NCBI GenBank assembly: GCA_016718315.1
Contig: JADKDV010000004.1
Location: forward strand, 496,001 to 560,000
Length of the DNA stretch: 64,000 bases
From: Candidatus Obscuribacter sp.
GTDB taxonomy: Bacteria > Cyanobacteriota > Vampirovibrionia > Obscuribacterales > Obscuribacteraceae
Direction of reading: 5' to 3'
Positions 16,940-25,170 of this stretch are shown one piece after another. Both the position numbers and the translations under genes were made by a program. The notes under the pieces are model-generated. The model ran no database searches and was not told where the DNA came from. It saw only the letters and a program-made list of their open reading frames with translations. Each line of letters begins with the position of its first letter. Positions within the stretch are counted from its first letter, which is position 1.

Positions 16940-18507
16940 ATCGCCTTTTGGAGGTCGAGCATGCCGTATTTTGCATTGCCAGACTCTCCGCTAGTCTTTT
17001 GCCATGCTTCAGGCTGGTTGTTGGTGTTAAATACCAGCACTGGTCCTGAGCCGCCGTTGCTACCAACTCTGGGGCTTTCAGCATGACCTTGCGATATCCT
17101 CGTACTATCACTGAGGGCTTGTACATGCTGACTCACACCCTGGGCTGTCATTTCTGGCTTGGCGCCTGCCACCCAGATTTCACCTTGTGGTCGGTTCGTG
17201 ATGCCTTTGGCTGAGCCTTCACTTGTGCCGTGAAAGCCAAGGTGCGGTATAGCATTGCCTTGTTGTGCGACATAGTCTTCTGTGGCTTTGCGCGACTCAG
17301 TTGCCATCTGCTGGAGTTGTTCGACGGGAGCGTTCTTTACTTGTTCGGGAGTTGGCAATTTTGTCTCAGGCACGCCGTATCGATCGGCCGACTGAGGAGA
17401 CTTTATGCTGTCTCCCTGGCGATCACCCTGGCTATCTCCCAGTCTGGCGCCCTGACTATCTCCCAGTTTTTCACCAGCGGTTGCGCCTTGCATTTCGCCT
17501 ACCTGTCCGCCATTCCAGGATTCAAAGTTACGCTCGCGGTTGGGATTGACATTGGCACTTGCTGCCTCGTTGGAGTTAAACCCAGAGGCATTGCCTGTGG
17601 CTGCTTCTGGATGATCTGTTGTCCGCGATAGTTCGGGTGGGTTGTTCGGAGATGAGTCGCCTTTAGGATCAAAGTTTTGCAGCGCTGCTTCATTGCTGCG
17701 TGCGGCATTGATGTTGCCTGCGCTGGCGCTTGAGGTGTGCAGAGCCGCATCGCCGCTGTTCAAGCTGGCGTTTGAGCTGTGCAGAGTCGCATCGCCGCTG
17801 CCTGAGCTGGCGCTTGAGGTGTGCAGAGCCGCATCGCCGTTGCTTGAGCTGTTGGATGATCCTGGGTGCAGATTGCTTTCACCGCTGCTATGAGCAAGAC
17901 TGTTGTCGCCGCTAGTACTTGGTGGCAGACCTGAGTTGGCGTCACTGGCGCCGTTGATATTTGGTGGGGCGCTTACACCGGCGTCACTGGCGCTGTTGGC
18001 ACCGGGTGGCAGACCTGAATTGGCATCGCTGGCGCCGTTGGCACCGGGTGGCAGACCCGAGTTGGCGTCGCTAACGCTGTTGGCTGTCGGAGGGGCGCTT
18101 ACGCCGGCGTCGCTAACGCTGTTGGCTTCTGGCTTTGTGCTAGAGTTGGCGTCTTTGCCAAGATCTGTTCCGGGTGCCGTGCCTGCGTCAGAGCTGTTAC
18201 CTGGATTTGCTCCCGGCTGCAATCCTGCATCCGTAGCCTTGTTGCTATCGGCCGCTGACGCCATGCCTGCATCGGAGGCTTTGGTACTGTTTGCGCCTGT
18301 AATCTGCAAATCGCCCAGGGTTGCATTTGGGCCTTTGCTCATGTCCTGGCTATCTTTAGCCGACTGGGCGTAAGCCCCTTGCGACATTGATTGAAACTCG
18401 CCGCCAGAATAACTCTGAGCTGCGGTGTTTGCCATGGCGCCATCGCCAGGATTGCTTACCCGGGACTCTGGTTGGCTATCTAGCTGGTTGTCCGAACCAT
18501 GCGCCAT
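16933..18507 (-). CDS. Large 14-residue-repeat protein with ADP-ribosyltransferase-like C-terminus
   Basis: 524 residues, no signal peptide. Residues about 70-200 are nine consecutive 14-residue units of the type SGLPPGANGASDAN. Residues about 220-262 hold three further 14-residue units (GDAALHTSSASSGS type). A Gln/Asn/Gly-rich linker follows. The last 110 residues are globular: HLGFHGTSEGSAKGI, EIWVAGAKPEM, GPVLVFNTN and YGMLDLQKA. The FHGTS-x-x-x-A-x-x-I pattern resembles the first conserved block of ADP-ribosyltransferase toxins, but a catalytic Glu cannot be assigned confidently. The architecture (long disordered repeats, C-terminal putative enzyme, coupled small gene) recalls secreted effectors. 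Function is unproven. Confidence 0.7.
   Translation of the reverse strand: MAHGSDNQLDSQPESRVSNPGDGAMANTAAQSYSGGEFQSMSQGAYAQSAKDSQDMSKGPNATLGDLQITGANSTKASDAGMASAADSNKATDAGLQPGANPGNSSDAGTAPGTDLGKDANSSTKPEANSVSDAGVSAPPTANSVSDANSGLPPGANGASDANSGLPPGANSASDAGVSAPPNINGASDANSGLPPSTSGDNSLAHSSGESNLHPGSSNSSSNGDAALHTSSASSGSGDATLHSSNASLNSGDAALHTSSASAGNINAARSNEAALQNFDPKGDSSPNNPPELSRTTDHPEAATGNASGFNSNEAASANVNPNRERNFESWNGGQVGEMQGATAGEKLGDSQGARLGDSQGDRQGDSIKSPQSADRYGVPETKLPTPEQVKNAPVEQLQQMATESRKATEDYVAQQGNAIPHLGFHGTSEGSAKGITNRPQGEIWVAGAKPEMTAQGVSQHVQALSDSTRISQGHAESPRVGSNGGSGPVLVFNTNNQPEAWQKTSGESGNAKYGMLDLQKAIC
17723..17848 (-). repeat. Three tandem 42-bp coding repeats
   Basis: Units begin at 17723, 17765 and 17807, each 42 bp, differing at a few positions. 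They encode 14-residue units of the GDAALHTSSASSGS type inside the repeat protein. Confidence 0.9.
17921..18298 (-). repeat. Nine tandem 42-bp coding repeats
   Basis: Units begin at 17921, 17963, 18005, 18047, 18089, 18131, 18173, 18215 and 18257. Those at 18005 and 18047 are nearly identical; the units further into the gene's 5' end are more diverged. Two variants alternate (GGTGGCAGACC type and GG-GGGGCGCTTAC type), suggesting past duplication of an 84-bp pair. Confidence 0.9.
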
Positions 18508-18617
18508 TTTATGGACCTAAAGAAAATAAATTAGTAAGTAAGGTTATGATATTGGCGACGGGGTGAAAGAGTTGTGAAAAGCAAAGTCGATCCACCGTCA
18601 ATTGATTGGGTTTGCCA

Positions 18618-18995
18618 ATGAACGAAAAACAATTCAACGCCTTTTGCAAAAAGCTGCCTGCCACCACTTATGTCAAACAATGGGGCGAATCGCATGTCTG
18701 GAAGGTCGGAGGCAAGGTCTTTGCCATAGGCGGCTGGAAAGACAGTGACGAGGACGAGTTTGCCATTAGCTTTAAAGTCTCGGACATGAATTTTGAGATT
18801 TTGCAGGACAGACCTGGATTGCGTGGCGCGCCCTATCTTGCCTCGCGTGGACTCAAATGGATACAGCACTATGGCAAGCCTGGTCTCAGTGACGACGGGC
18901 TCAAGGATTGCATTAAGCGCTCATACGAGATGATTGCCAGAGCGCTGTCAAAAAAGAAACAGTTGGAGCTAGGCATTAAGCTGGATGCTGATTAG
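18618..18995 (+). CDS. MmcQ/YjbR family protein
   Basis: 125 residues from the ATG at 18618. MmcQ/YjbR proteins are small, CyaY-like or double-wing folds proposed to bind DNA. Typical features are the N-terminal FNAFCKKLPATTYVKQWG, the central VWKVGGKVFAIGG, the SFKVSDMNFEIL segment and the C-terminal KWIQHYGKPGLSDDGLKDCIKRSYEMI. Length matches the family. A TTG 12 nt upstream would add four residues, but the ATG fits the family start better. Cellular role unknown. Confidence 0.85.
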   Translation: MNEKQFNAFCKKLPATTYVKQWGESHVWKVGGKVFAIGGWKDSDEDEFAISFKVSDMNFEILQDRPGLRGAPYLASRGLKWIQHYGKPGLSDDGLKDCIKRSYEMIARALSKKKQLELGIKLDAD

Positions 18996-19030
18996 CGTTA
19001 GAGGTGGTAGTTACCGCCGTGTTATTTTGC

Positions 19031-19084
19031 TGTGCGGTAGCTTCTGCTGAGATTTCATGTGCGGTAGCTACTGCTGAGACTTCA
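19031..19084. repeat. Two tandem 27-bp repeats at a gene end
   Basis: Copies 19031-19057 and 19058-19084 differ at two positions. The second copy contains the stop codon of the minus-strand membrane protein gene; the difference A/T in the copies decides whether a TAG is formed. Confidence 0.9.
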
Positions 19085-20033
19085 TTTTAGGCAAATAGCT
19101 GAGTCTTCGGCTTAATGCTTCCATTTCGCTCATGCATTGCGGAATTGGCTCTATAAATGGTGCCGGTCTGTTGTCTTCTTCACGCCCCTGAGCGTCGTAG
19201 TAATAGTATTTGCCATCCAGGTTAAACTCCAGCAAATAATGCTCTCTAACCGGGATGCACCAATAAGAGCGATATTTGTTTTTCTCGTAAAACATACCAG
19301 CATCTTTTGTTAGCTGTAGAGCTTTATCTATCACTGCCTTAGAAGCTAAGTAGGACTCTGTGGAATATTTAAACGGTTCTGCTTTGTCATCAGCGCATAC
19401 AAATCTACTAGACTCAGAATCAAATGTCTTGCAAGTGAGAGTGCCCGTGCCATCAGGGTTTTTATTCATTGAGTAGCAGCTTACTGGTCCTCTTATGCCG
19501 GGTGGAAAGACAAGCAGTCTGTATACAAAGTTGGACGGTGGATTATTGCTGATTTCGCCTTCGCCCATCGCTTTTAGGACGAGTGAGGCTCTATCATTCA
19601 TGTAGTCATCGCAGCGCCAGGGCAAATAACTACCTATCTTATGAGCTTCTACAGCGGCAAGCTCAAAGCGGATTGGACAGTCCATTGCTCGCCAAATTGC
19701 CATCCTCAAGCTGCTCTGGGTGATGCTTAGGGCACACCAGCCTAAAAACCATACAAGCAACATTGGCAACAAACGTGTTCTAAACCATGCATGATTTAAA
19801 AACATGTAGATGCCCAGTACAACTGGCACAACGGCGTAAATGATATAGGGCAGTGGCGGCGGTGTAAATGAGGCGAGAGGCGTGCCCAGCCGGTAAGTTA
19901 GCTTTGTCAGGCACGCTAGTGTTATGAGATAGCCGTAGAGCCACCAAATGGGAAATAGCCAGGCTAACATAAGTCCCGTAGGCGGTGCTTTAGCGCTCGA
20001 CCAGATGGATTTGCTGCCTGACTTTTGTTGCAT
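19068..20033 (-). CDS. Hypothetical membrane protein with C-terminal soluble domain
   Basis: 321 residues. Three hydrophobic segments at about 20-43, 62-80 and 88-108 are followed by a Cys-containing soluble domain of about 200 residues (CPIRFELAA, LPWRCDDY, GPVSCYSMN, TLTCKTF, RFVCADDK, YWCIPV). The six or so Cys residues in a probable extracytoplasmic domain suggest disulfides. Not recognised. The stop codon lies in the second copy of a 27-bp tandem repeat. Confidence 0.6.
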   Translation of the reverse strand: MQQKSGSKSIWSSAKAPPTGLMLAWLFPIWWLYGYLITLACLTKLTYRLGTPLASFTPPPLPYIIYAVVPVVLGIYMFLNHAWFRTRLLPMLLVWFLGWCALSITQSSLRMAIWRAMDCPIRFELAAVEAHKIGSYLPWRCDDYMNDRASLVLKAMGEGEISNNPPSNFVYRLLVFPPGIRGPVSCYSMNKNPDGTGTLTCKTFDSESSRFVCADDKAEPFKYSTESYLASKAVIDKALQLTKDAGMFYEKNKYRSYWCIPVREHYLLEFNLDGKYYYYDAQGREEDNRPAPFIEPIPQCMSEMEALSRRLSYLPKMKSQQ

Positions 20034-20157
20034 ACAACCGCGCCTCTGGCTTTAGTTTTTCCATCATGCCACCTCGCCTATTTTAGAGGCCGGTAGATTG
20101 CTTGTTGTATGCAAACAACACTTCACAGTTTGCTGTGTTACTACTTGCGTGATCTGG

Positions 20158-20592
20158 CTATTTACCCATCTTTTTTTTGAGTTGCTCTAGCTCATCATCT
20201 ACAGCCATGTCCATTTGTGCCTTTTCGGCTTCGTATTTTTTACGGGTTTCTTCTGCTTGCCTTGCTCGCTCTTTGGCTTCTGCTTCCTGGCGCTGTCTGG
20301 CTTCTTCTTCCTGACGCTGCCTGCGCTCTGCTTCGGCCTTGCGTGCGGCTTCTTCTTCGGCTTGTTTTTCTAATGGAAACAGTGAGTAATAATCGCAAGC
20401 ACTTAAGCATTCTCCGCACTGCATAACACGCTTGGAGCGCTTGTATAGCTCTACAACCAGAAACGCTTTAAGGCTATCATCCATGGAGGATTCATAAAAG
20501 GTCGTCTGTTTTTTGCATTTGCCGCACTCAAATGTTTGCTTCTTTCCATTTTGTACGCGTTTGAGTTCACTGCCTAAACTAACAAATAACAT
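20158..20592 (-). CDS. Zinc-ribbon protein with charged coiled coil
   Basis: 144 residues. Two Cys pairs, FECGKCKKQT (about 22-28) and MQCGECLSAC (about 58-66), form a likely zinc-binding module. Residues about 75-140 are an almost uninterrupted Glu/Arg/Ala/Lys helix (EEEAARKAEAERRQRQEEE), a single-helix or coiled coil, which is encoded by a purine-biased run. GGAGGGC just before the ATG is a good ribosome site. Function unknown; divergent from the next gene. Confidence 0.6.
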   Translation of the reverse strand: MLFVSLGSELKRVQNGKKQTFECGKCKKQTTFYESSMDDSLKAFLVVELYKRSKRVMQCGECLSACDYYSLFPLEKQAEEEAARKAEAERRQRQEEEARQRQEAEAKERARQAEETRKKYEAEKAQMDMAVDDELEQLKKKMGK

Positions 20593-20672
20593 ATGCCCTC
20601 CGCTCGACCATGGCGATTGTATTATGCCAAGTTATGGTAAGAAGCATACAGTTTCATTGGTGTAAGAGCGAC

Positions 20673-21503
20673 ATGAAAAGTTTGAGGAGCGAAAGGTTGA
20701 AAAAGGTTGGATGTTTGGCAGTGTCTTTACCTTTGGGTTTGATTTTGAGCAGTCAATGTATCGCTGCACAACTACCGCTGTGGTTATTGACCTATAACAC
20801 TGGTGCTGGCGAAGCTTACATATATGCTCAACCGGATGGTGTTCGCATTGAGTATCTCCGCCATCTTGTGCTCCTAACCACTTCACCTAAGTGGCAGCCG
20901 GCCTATTTTAGTACTAGGGTCAAGCGCATTTATGACATGCCGCCAGGTATCAAAGAACTCGCTCGCAAGAGTAACAATCTAGCCAAATACGATTTTAGAT
21001 TACAAAGACCTAGTGGTCCTGAAGAGAACTGGTACGGACTCAAGGTGACTCGTAAAACCTTGCAGATCAAGGAGTATCAATCTAGTGGAATAAGTGGGTT
21101 GCAGACCGACAATGCTGTACCAGCGCGTTCTATCGATTTGTATGAAACTAAGTCACTGGCGTTGCCACCGGGAGCAGTGGCGTCTGCGCAGATGTATTTT
21201 TCCGAGCGATATAAGCTGGCGACAGACGGTATTCCTCTTGGATTGCGAGTTATTGATGATAGCGGCAAGCCGCTTTGGATATTTAAGCTCAAAAATGCTA
21301 GCAAGACTAAGGGAGATCTGGCTTTGTTTGAGAGACCTAAAAATCTGGCTTTGGCAAAGACGCTCGGTGCTGTTTATCTCGATGATAGTCAACAGTCAGC
21401 GATGAGAGATATTGCCGAAGACCTTGGTATTGCTGAATTGCCTAAGAAATCTTCCAGTAAGGGGTTGGTCAAAGAGTCTGGCAGTTCGACCAAGCGTCCT
21501 TAA
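20673..21503 (+). CDS. Exported hypothetical protein
   Basis: 276 residues from the ATG at 20673, chosen because it gives a proper signal peptide: basic n-region MKSLRSERLKK, hydrophobic core LAVSLPLGLIL, cleavage after QCIAA (about 32). An in-frame ATG at 20610 would add 21 residues. The mature part looks like a beta-rich soluble domain (LTYNTGAGEAYIYAQPDGVRI, GKPLWIFKLKNASKTKG) with a polar Ser/Lys tail. No family recognised. Convergent with the aldo/keto reductase gene. Confidence 0.6.
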   Translation: MKSLRSERLKKVGCLAVSLPLGLILSSQCIAAQLPLWLLTYNTGAGEAYIYAQPDGVRIEYLRHLVLLTTSPKWQPAYFSTRVKRIYDMPPGIKELARKSNNLAKYDFRLQRPSGPEENWYGLKVTRKTLQIKEYQSSGISGLQTDNAVPARSIDLYETKSLALPPGAVASAQMYFSERYKLATDGIPLGLRVIDDSGKPLWIFKLKNASKTKGDLALFERPKNLALAKTLGAVYLDDSQQSAMRDIAEDLGIAELPKKSSSKGLVKESGSSTKRP

Positions 21504-21520
21504 TGTTGCGATTAGACAGT

Positions 21521-22516
21521 CTATTTGTAAGTCATTGCTTCTAAATGCTCAGGGTATCGGTTGCCCTGTACTTCGATTTTGGCAGCTGCACTCTCAATTT
21601 TGTCCAGATCCTCTGCACTCAGTTTGATATTGAGGGAGCCGAGGTTTTCATCCAGGCGCGATAGCTTGGTGGTACCTGGTATCGGAGCGAGATAAGGCTT
21701 TTGTGCCAGTAGCCAGGCAAGAGCGATTTGAGCTGGTGTACCGTTCTTTTCTTTAGCAATTTGAGCTAGCAAGTCGACCATTGACTGATTTGCCTTTAGT
21801 GCTGCTGGTGTAAATCTCGGTAGCGTGCTGCGGAAGTCTGTGCTACCAAATGTAGTGTTACTGTCGATTTTGCCAGTTAAAAATCCCTTGCCCAGAGGGC
21901 TGTATGGCACAAAGCCAATGCCCAGCTCTTCCAGCATCGGCAGGATTTCTAGCTCAGGGCGGCGCCACCAGAGCGAGTATTCACTCTGCAGCGCTGCCAC
22001 TGGTTGTACTGCATGCGCTCTGCGGACAGTGTCGGCGGCTGCTTCAGACATGCCAAAGTGTTTGACTTTGCCTTCTTTGATTAGCTCTTTGACTGCTCCA
22101 GCTACTTCTTCTATCGGTACATCAGGATCTACTCTATGTTGATAAAAGAGATCGATAGCGTCGATTTTGAGACGTTTGAGGGAGGCTTCAGCAACTTCTT
22201 TGATGTGTTTTGGTTGGCTATTTAGTCCAAGCCATTTTTCTTTGCCAGTGGGATCAAGATTAAAGCCAAACTTGGTAGCGATTACCACTTTGTCGCGGAT
22301 TGGTGAGAGGGCTTCTCCGACTAGCTCTTCGTTGATAAACGGACCGTAGACTTCTGCCGTATCAAAAAAGTTTATGCCTCTGTCGACAGCAGTTCGCAAC
22401 AATTTGATCATTTCTTGTTTGTCGGCTGGTGGTCCGTAGCTAAAGCTCATTCCCATGCAGCCGAGGCCCAGAGCGGATACTTGTAGTCCGCTCTTGCCCA
22501 GTGTGCGCATTTCCAT
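21521..22516 (-). CDS. Aldo/keto reductase
   Basis: 331-residue NADPH-dependent oxidoreductase of the AKR superfamily (TIM barrel), which reduces aldehydes or ketones in the cytoplasm. LGLGCMGMSFSYG, the catalytic Asp/Tyr segment NFFDTAEVYGP, VVIATKFGF (Lys), DLFYQHRVDP (His) and the C-terminal cofactor block PIPGTTKLSRLDENLGS are present; length is normal. It sits 12 nt after the zinc alcohol dehydrogenase, with AAGGAT before its ATG overlapping that gene's stop region, so the two form an operon for carbonyl metabolism or detoxification. The exact substrate is not predictable. Confidence 0.95.
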   Translation of the reverse strand: MEMRTLGKSGLQVSALGLGCMGMSFSYGPPADKQEMIKLLRTAVDRGINFFDTAEVYGPFINEELVGEALSPIRDKVVIATKFGFNLDPTGKEKWLGLNSQPKHIKEVAEASLKRLKIDAIDLFYQHRVDPDVPIEEVAGAVKELIKEGKVKHFGMSEAAADTVRRAHAVQPVAALQSEYSLWWRRPELEILPMLEELGIGFVPYSPLGKGFLTGKIDSNTTFGSTDFRSTLPRFTPAALKANQSMVDLLAQIAKEKNGTPAQIALAWLLAQKPYLAPIPGTTKLSRLDENLGSLNIKLSAEDLDKIESAAAKIEVQGNRYPEHLEAMTYK

Positions 22517-22528
22517 ATTTTTAGATCC

Positions 22529-23608
22529 TTACTTAGAGGTGTTTGCAGTTTTGAGTGATTGCATGTCGATGACAAAGCGATAATTCACATCTTGCTTGAG
22601 CAGTCTCTCAAATGCCTCATTTACTTGCGACATTTCTATCATTTCTACTTCAGCGAGGATGTTGTGCTTGGCGCAAAAGTCGAGCATTTCCTGCGTCTCT
22701 TTGATACCGCCGGTAGCAGACCCGGCAAAGTTGCGCCGCTTGGGGAGCAGGTTAAATACATTGATAGGCAGCGGTTTTTCGGGGGCGCCTACCATTGTTA
22801 AGGTACCATCTCTTTTGAGTAGATCCAGATACGCATTGAGGTCGTGCTCGGCTGAGACGCAGTCTATGATGAGATCAAAAGACGTTTTGTGTTTTGCCAT
22901 TTCGTCGGCGTTTTTGGACAGGACTACCTCATGTGCGCCAAGCCTTTTGGCATCCTCGACTTTTGATGGTGATGTCGTAAACAGGACTACATGAGCACCC
23001 AACGCTCTGGCAAATTTGACACCCATGTGACCCAGTCCACCCAGACCGACTATGCCGACCTTTTTGCCCGGACCGGCTCCCCAGTGTTTGAGCGGAGAGT
23101 AGGTTGTGATGCCGGCACACAATAATGGAGCGGCGCCAGCTGGATCGAGACCCTCTGGCATATGGAGGACGTACTTATCGCGCACAACGATGCTCTCTGA
23201 GTAGCCACCGTATGTAGTGCCGCCGAGATGCTTGTCCGGGGCGTTATATGTGCCTACATTTTGGTCGCAGTAGACTTCCAGGTCATCCTGGCAGTCCTGG
23301 CAAGTGCCGCAGGAGTCTAAGAGCGTGCCTACTGCAGCCATGTCGCCAACTTTAAATGCTTTTACTGCTGAGCCCACTGCTGTCACCTTGCCCACGATCT
23401 CATGACCGGGCACTATCGGATAGACGCTAAAGCCCCATTCGTTGCGGGCCTGGTGTAAGTCTGAGTGGCAGACACCGCAATAGAGGATCTCAAGTTGTAC
23501 ATCGTCAGCCAGTAGCTCACGGCGTGGGATTTTTGTCGATTGCAGTGCGGCCTTTGGGTCCGCTGCGGCAAAGGCATTGACTAATTTGGTTTTGGTAGCG
23601 CTCGTCAT
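22529..23608 (-). CDS. Zinc-dependent alcohol dehydrogenase (YahK/cinnamyl-alcohol type)
   Basis: 359-residue medium-chain dehydrogenase that interconverts aldehydes and alcohols with NADP(H). Catalytic zinc ligands lie in CGVCHSD and GHEIVG; the structural zinc loop is CGTCQDCQDDLEVYC; the cofactor-binding Rossmann motif is GLGGLGHMG. The whole sequence matches the YahK/CAD clade. The ATG at 23606-23608 is chosen since it has an ideal AAAGGAGAT site 6 nt upstream; an upstream in-frame extension has no such support. First gene of a two-gene operon with the aldo/keto reductase. Confidence 0.95.
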   Translation of the reverse strand: MTSATKTKLVNAFAAADPKAALQSTKIPRRELLADDVQLEILYCGVCHSDLHQARNEWGFSVYPIVPGHEIVGKVTAVGSAVKAFKVGDMAAVGTLLDSCGTCQDCQDDLEVYCDQNVGTYNAPDKHLGGTTYGGYSESIVVRDKYVLHMPEGLDPAGAAPLLCAGITTYSPLKHWGAGPGKKVGIVGLGGLGHMGVKFARALGAHVVLFTTSPSKVEDAKRLGAHEVVLSKNADEMAKHKTSFDLIIDCVSAEHDLNAYLDLLKRDGTLTMVGAPEKPLPINVFNLLPKRRNFAGSATGGIKETQEMLDFCAKHNILAEVEMIEMSQVNEAFERLLKQDVNYRFVIDMQSLKTANTSK

Positions 23609-23673
23609 TAATATCTCCTTTAAACACTGTAAATGCACCGTATGCAGTGCGATGCATGCGGTCGTCGCAAATG

Positions 23674-23693
23674 AGGTGTTTTCTAATACACCT
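23674..23693 (-). promoter_or_regulatory. Inverted repeat upstream of the alcohol dehydrogenase operon
   Basis: AGGTGT-N8-ACACCT (6-bp arms) about 70 nt before the dehydrogenase start, in the 230-nt spacer, at a position suited to repressor or activator binding. No regulator gene is adjacent and no clear -35/-10 pair was found. Confidence 0.4.
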
Positions 23694-23838
23694 ATTAAAA
23701 CGCGTTTGGAGATGTTTGCATATGCCAAATGCTACGCAATGCTTGCCTAATTCTCTCGAATTTTCGATTTTTAGGCAGGCGACTGCCTCGATAGGACTTT
23801 TGCAAAAGTCTAACTTGCTCGACCATTTTGCAGGGTCT

Positions 23839-24936
23839 TCACTTTTTATAGATGGGTTTTTTCTGACCTGAGCTTCCGGATTTTCCTGTCTCTACTTCTA
23901 CGTTTATACCTGCTAGGAGTCCGTTATTGGTGTTAGAGTATGGCTTTGCTGTAAAACTACGCACGTCTTCCATGACATCGCTTATTGTGGAGCCATCACG
24001 TTTTTTGTAAGAGTGCAAGATTGTGTTGTCTGGTCCGCGCTTCCATTCTTCATCGCCCAGTCTAGCGCTCATAAGCTCGCCAGTACTTGGGTTATACTCA
24101 GCTTTAAACTTGTTACCAGCCTCAATGACGTTCATGTTTTTGTCGAGCTTCCAGGTATCTGGATGCGGGTGATCTGGTGTGCTGTTGGCTACATCGATTG
24201 ATCGCTGGTACTGATCTTTCAAAAACTTTTGGTCAAAAGCTTGTTTTTCGGGACTGTCCCATAGTGGCTTGCTCATGGACCAAGTGCCGCCCTTGCCTTC
24301 TGTTTTGATGTCTATGTCTTTGCTGGCACCGTTAAAATTCTCATCCGAAGCTTTTAGTGAAAATGAATCTACGTCCCTATTGACGTAGCTGTACAACTTA
24401 CCGTCCTTGCCCACAGTGGTCTCGACTACATCTTTGCCCTTGCGCTCATAGGTCATATCGTCCACTTGGACCTTTTGCAAGTTGCCTTTATCGTCGTACT
24501 CAGCCTTCAGGCGGTCGCCAGCTTGCAGCAAATTGCCTTTATCGTCGTACTTCCAGGTGTCTGGGTGGGGATTTTTGCCATCTGTAGCATTTGCCGAGCT
24601 GGTGCCGTCTCCAGGTTTTGCTTCCTCTGGTGGTACAAGGGTTCTGTCTTGTGGCTTATTGCCGTGTGTGTCGGCTGCTTCAGCTTTATAGTCTATTTTG
24701 GTATCGGGCAAACCCAGCTTGGCGGCTCCGTCTTTGTCGCCACCGCCCTTTAACTCTTGTGCGGTGTAATGGTTGTTTTGATTTGTCTCTGATAATGGCG
24801 AGCCCAAGATCATTATTTTGTTTTCGGGCTTGTCCCAACACGAGCGGCTCAAATCGCCTGCTACATCTTTTGTATCCGCTCCGGTCTTATCCTGTATGGC
24901 ACTTTCGTGCTTCTGGCAGGCGGCCTTTTCGTCCAT
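23839..24936 (-). CDS. Protein with two tandem HPDTWK domains
   Basis: 365 residues from the ATG at 24934-24936 (GGAGAA 7 nt upstream); a second ATG 27 nt further up is less supported. No signal peptide. The first 115 residues are polar and disordered-looking. Then two related units of about 90 to 110 residues follow, each starting HPDTWK and continuing with AGD/AGN, a K-AEY segment, a Tyr/Trp-rich strand and a DV-SF block. The strand-turn pattern (DDKGNLLQAG, YDDKGNLQKV) recalls RHS/YD-type beta repeats, though not their consensus. Basic C-terminal tail. Function unknown. Confidence 0.6.
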   Translation of the reverse strand: MDEKAACQKHESAIQDKTGADTKDVAGDLSRSCWDKPENKIMILGSPLSETNQNNHYTAQELKGGGDKDGAAKLGLPDTKIDYKAEAADTHGNKPQDRTLVPPEEAKPGDGTSSANATDGKNPHPDTWKYDDKGNLLQAGDRLKAEYDDKGNLQKVQVDDMTYERKGKDVVETTVGKDGKLYSYVNRDVDSFSLKASDENFNGASKDIDIKTEGKGGTWSMSKPLWDSPEKQAFDQKFLKDQYQRSIDVANSTPDHPHPDTWKLDKNMNVIEAGNKFKAEYNPSTGELMSARLGDEEWKRGPDNTILHSYKKRDGSTISDVMEDVRSFTAKPYSNTNNGLLAGINVEVETGKSGSSGQKKPIYKK

Positions 24937-25106
24937 AGCAAATTCTCCAAAAATTTCGCACAATCTGGATTGACTCTTATTATGTACCCGGCTGGAGCCT
25001 GGATCTGCCTTTGGGCTGGATTAAGTCGCTAAGTCCTTGCTGGGTAAGGTTTTGCCGCTATTTTGCCGGAGTCCTTGACCACTCTGGCTATCAGTTTGGC
25101 TAACCA

Positions 25107-25138
25107 AAATACCAGGCGCTAACGCAGTCCTGGTATTT
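25107..25138 (-). terminator. Intrinsic terminator after the Pro-rich zinc-ribbon protein gene
   Basis: A perfect 10-bp stem AAATACCAGG / CCTGGTATTT with 12-nt loop, 33 nt beyond the stop at 25171; on the minus strand the second arm runs into TATTTT. Confidence 0.75.
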
Positions 25139-25170
25139 GTGCTTTGTCTTATGATGATTTGTTCTTTGTC

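Noticed and set aside
17921..18298. CRISPR-like regular repeats
   Set aside because: Units are contiguous with no unique spacers and lie in a coding frame; no cas genes nearby.
17903..18373. 156-codon plus-strand frame over the 42-bp repeats, with a repetitive translation
   Set aside because: The repetition follows from the opposite-strand 14-residue repeats; the minus-strand frame spans 524 codons and has the globular C-terminus.
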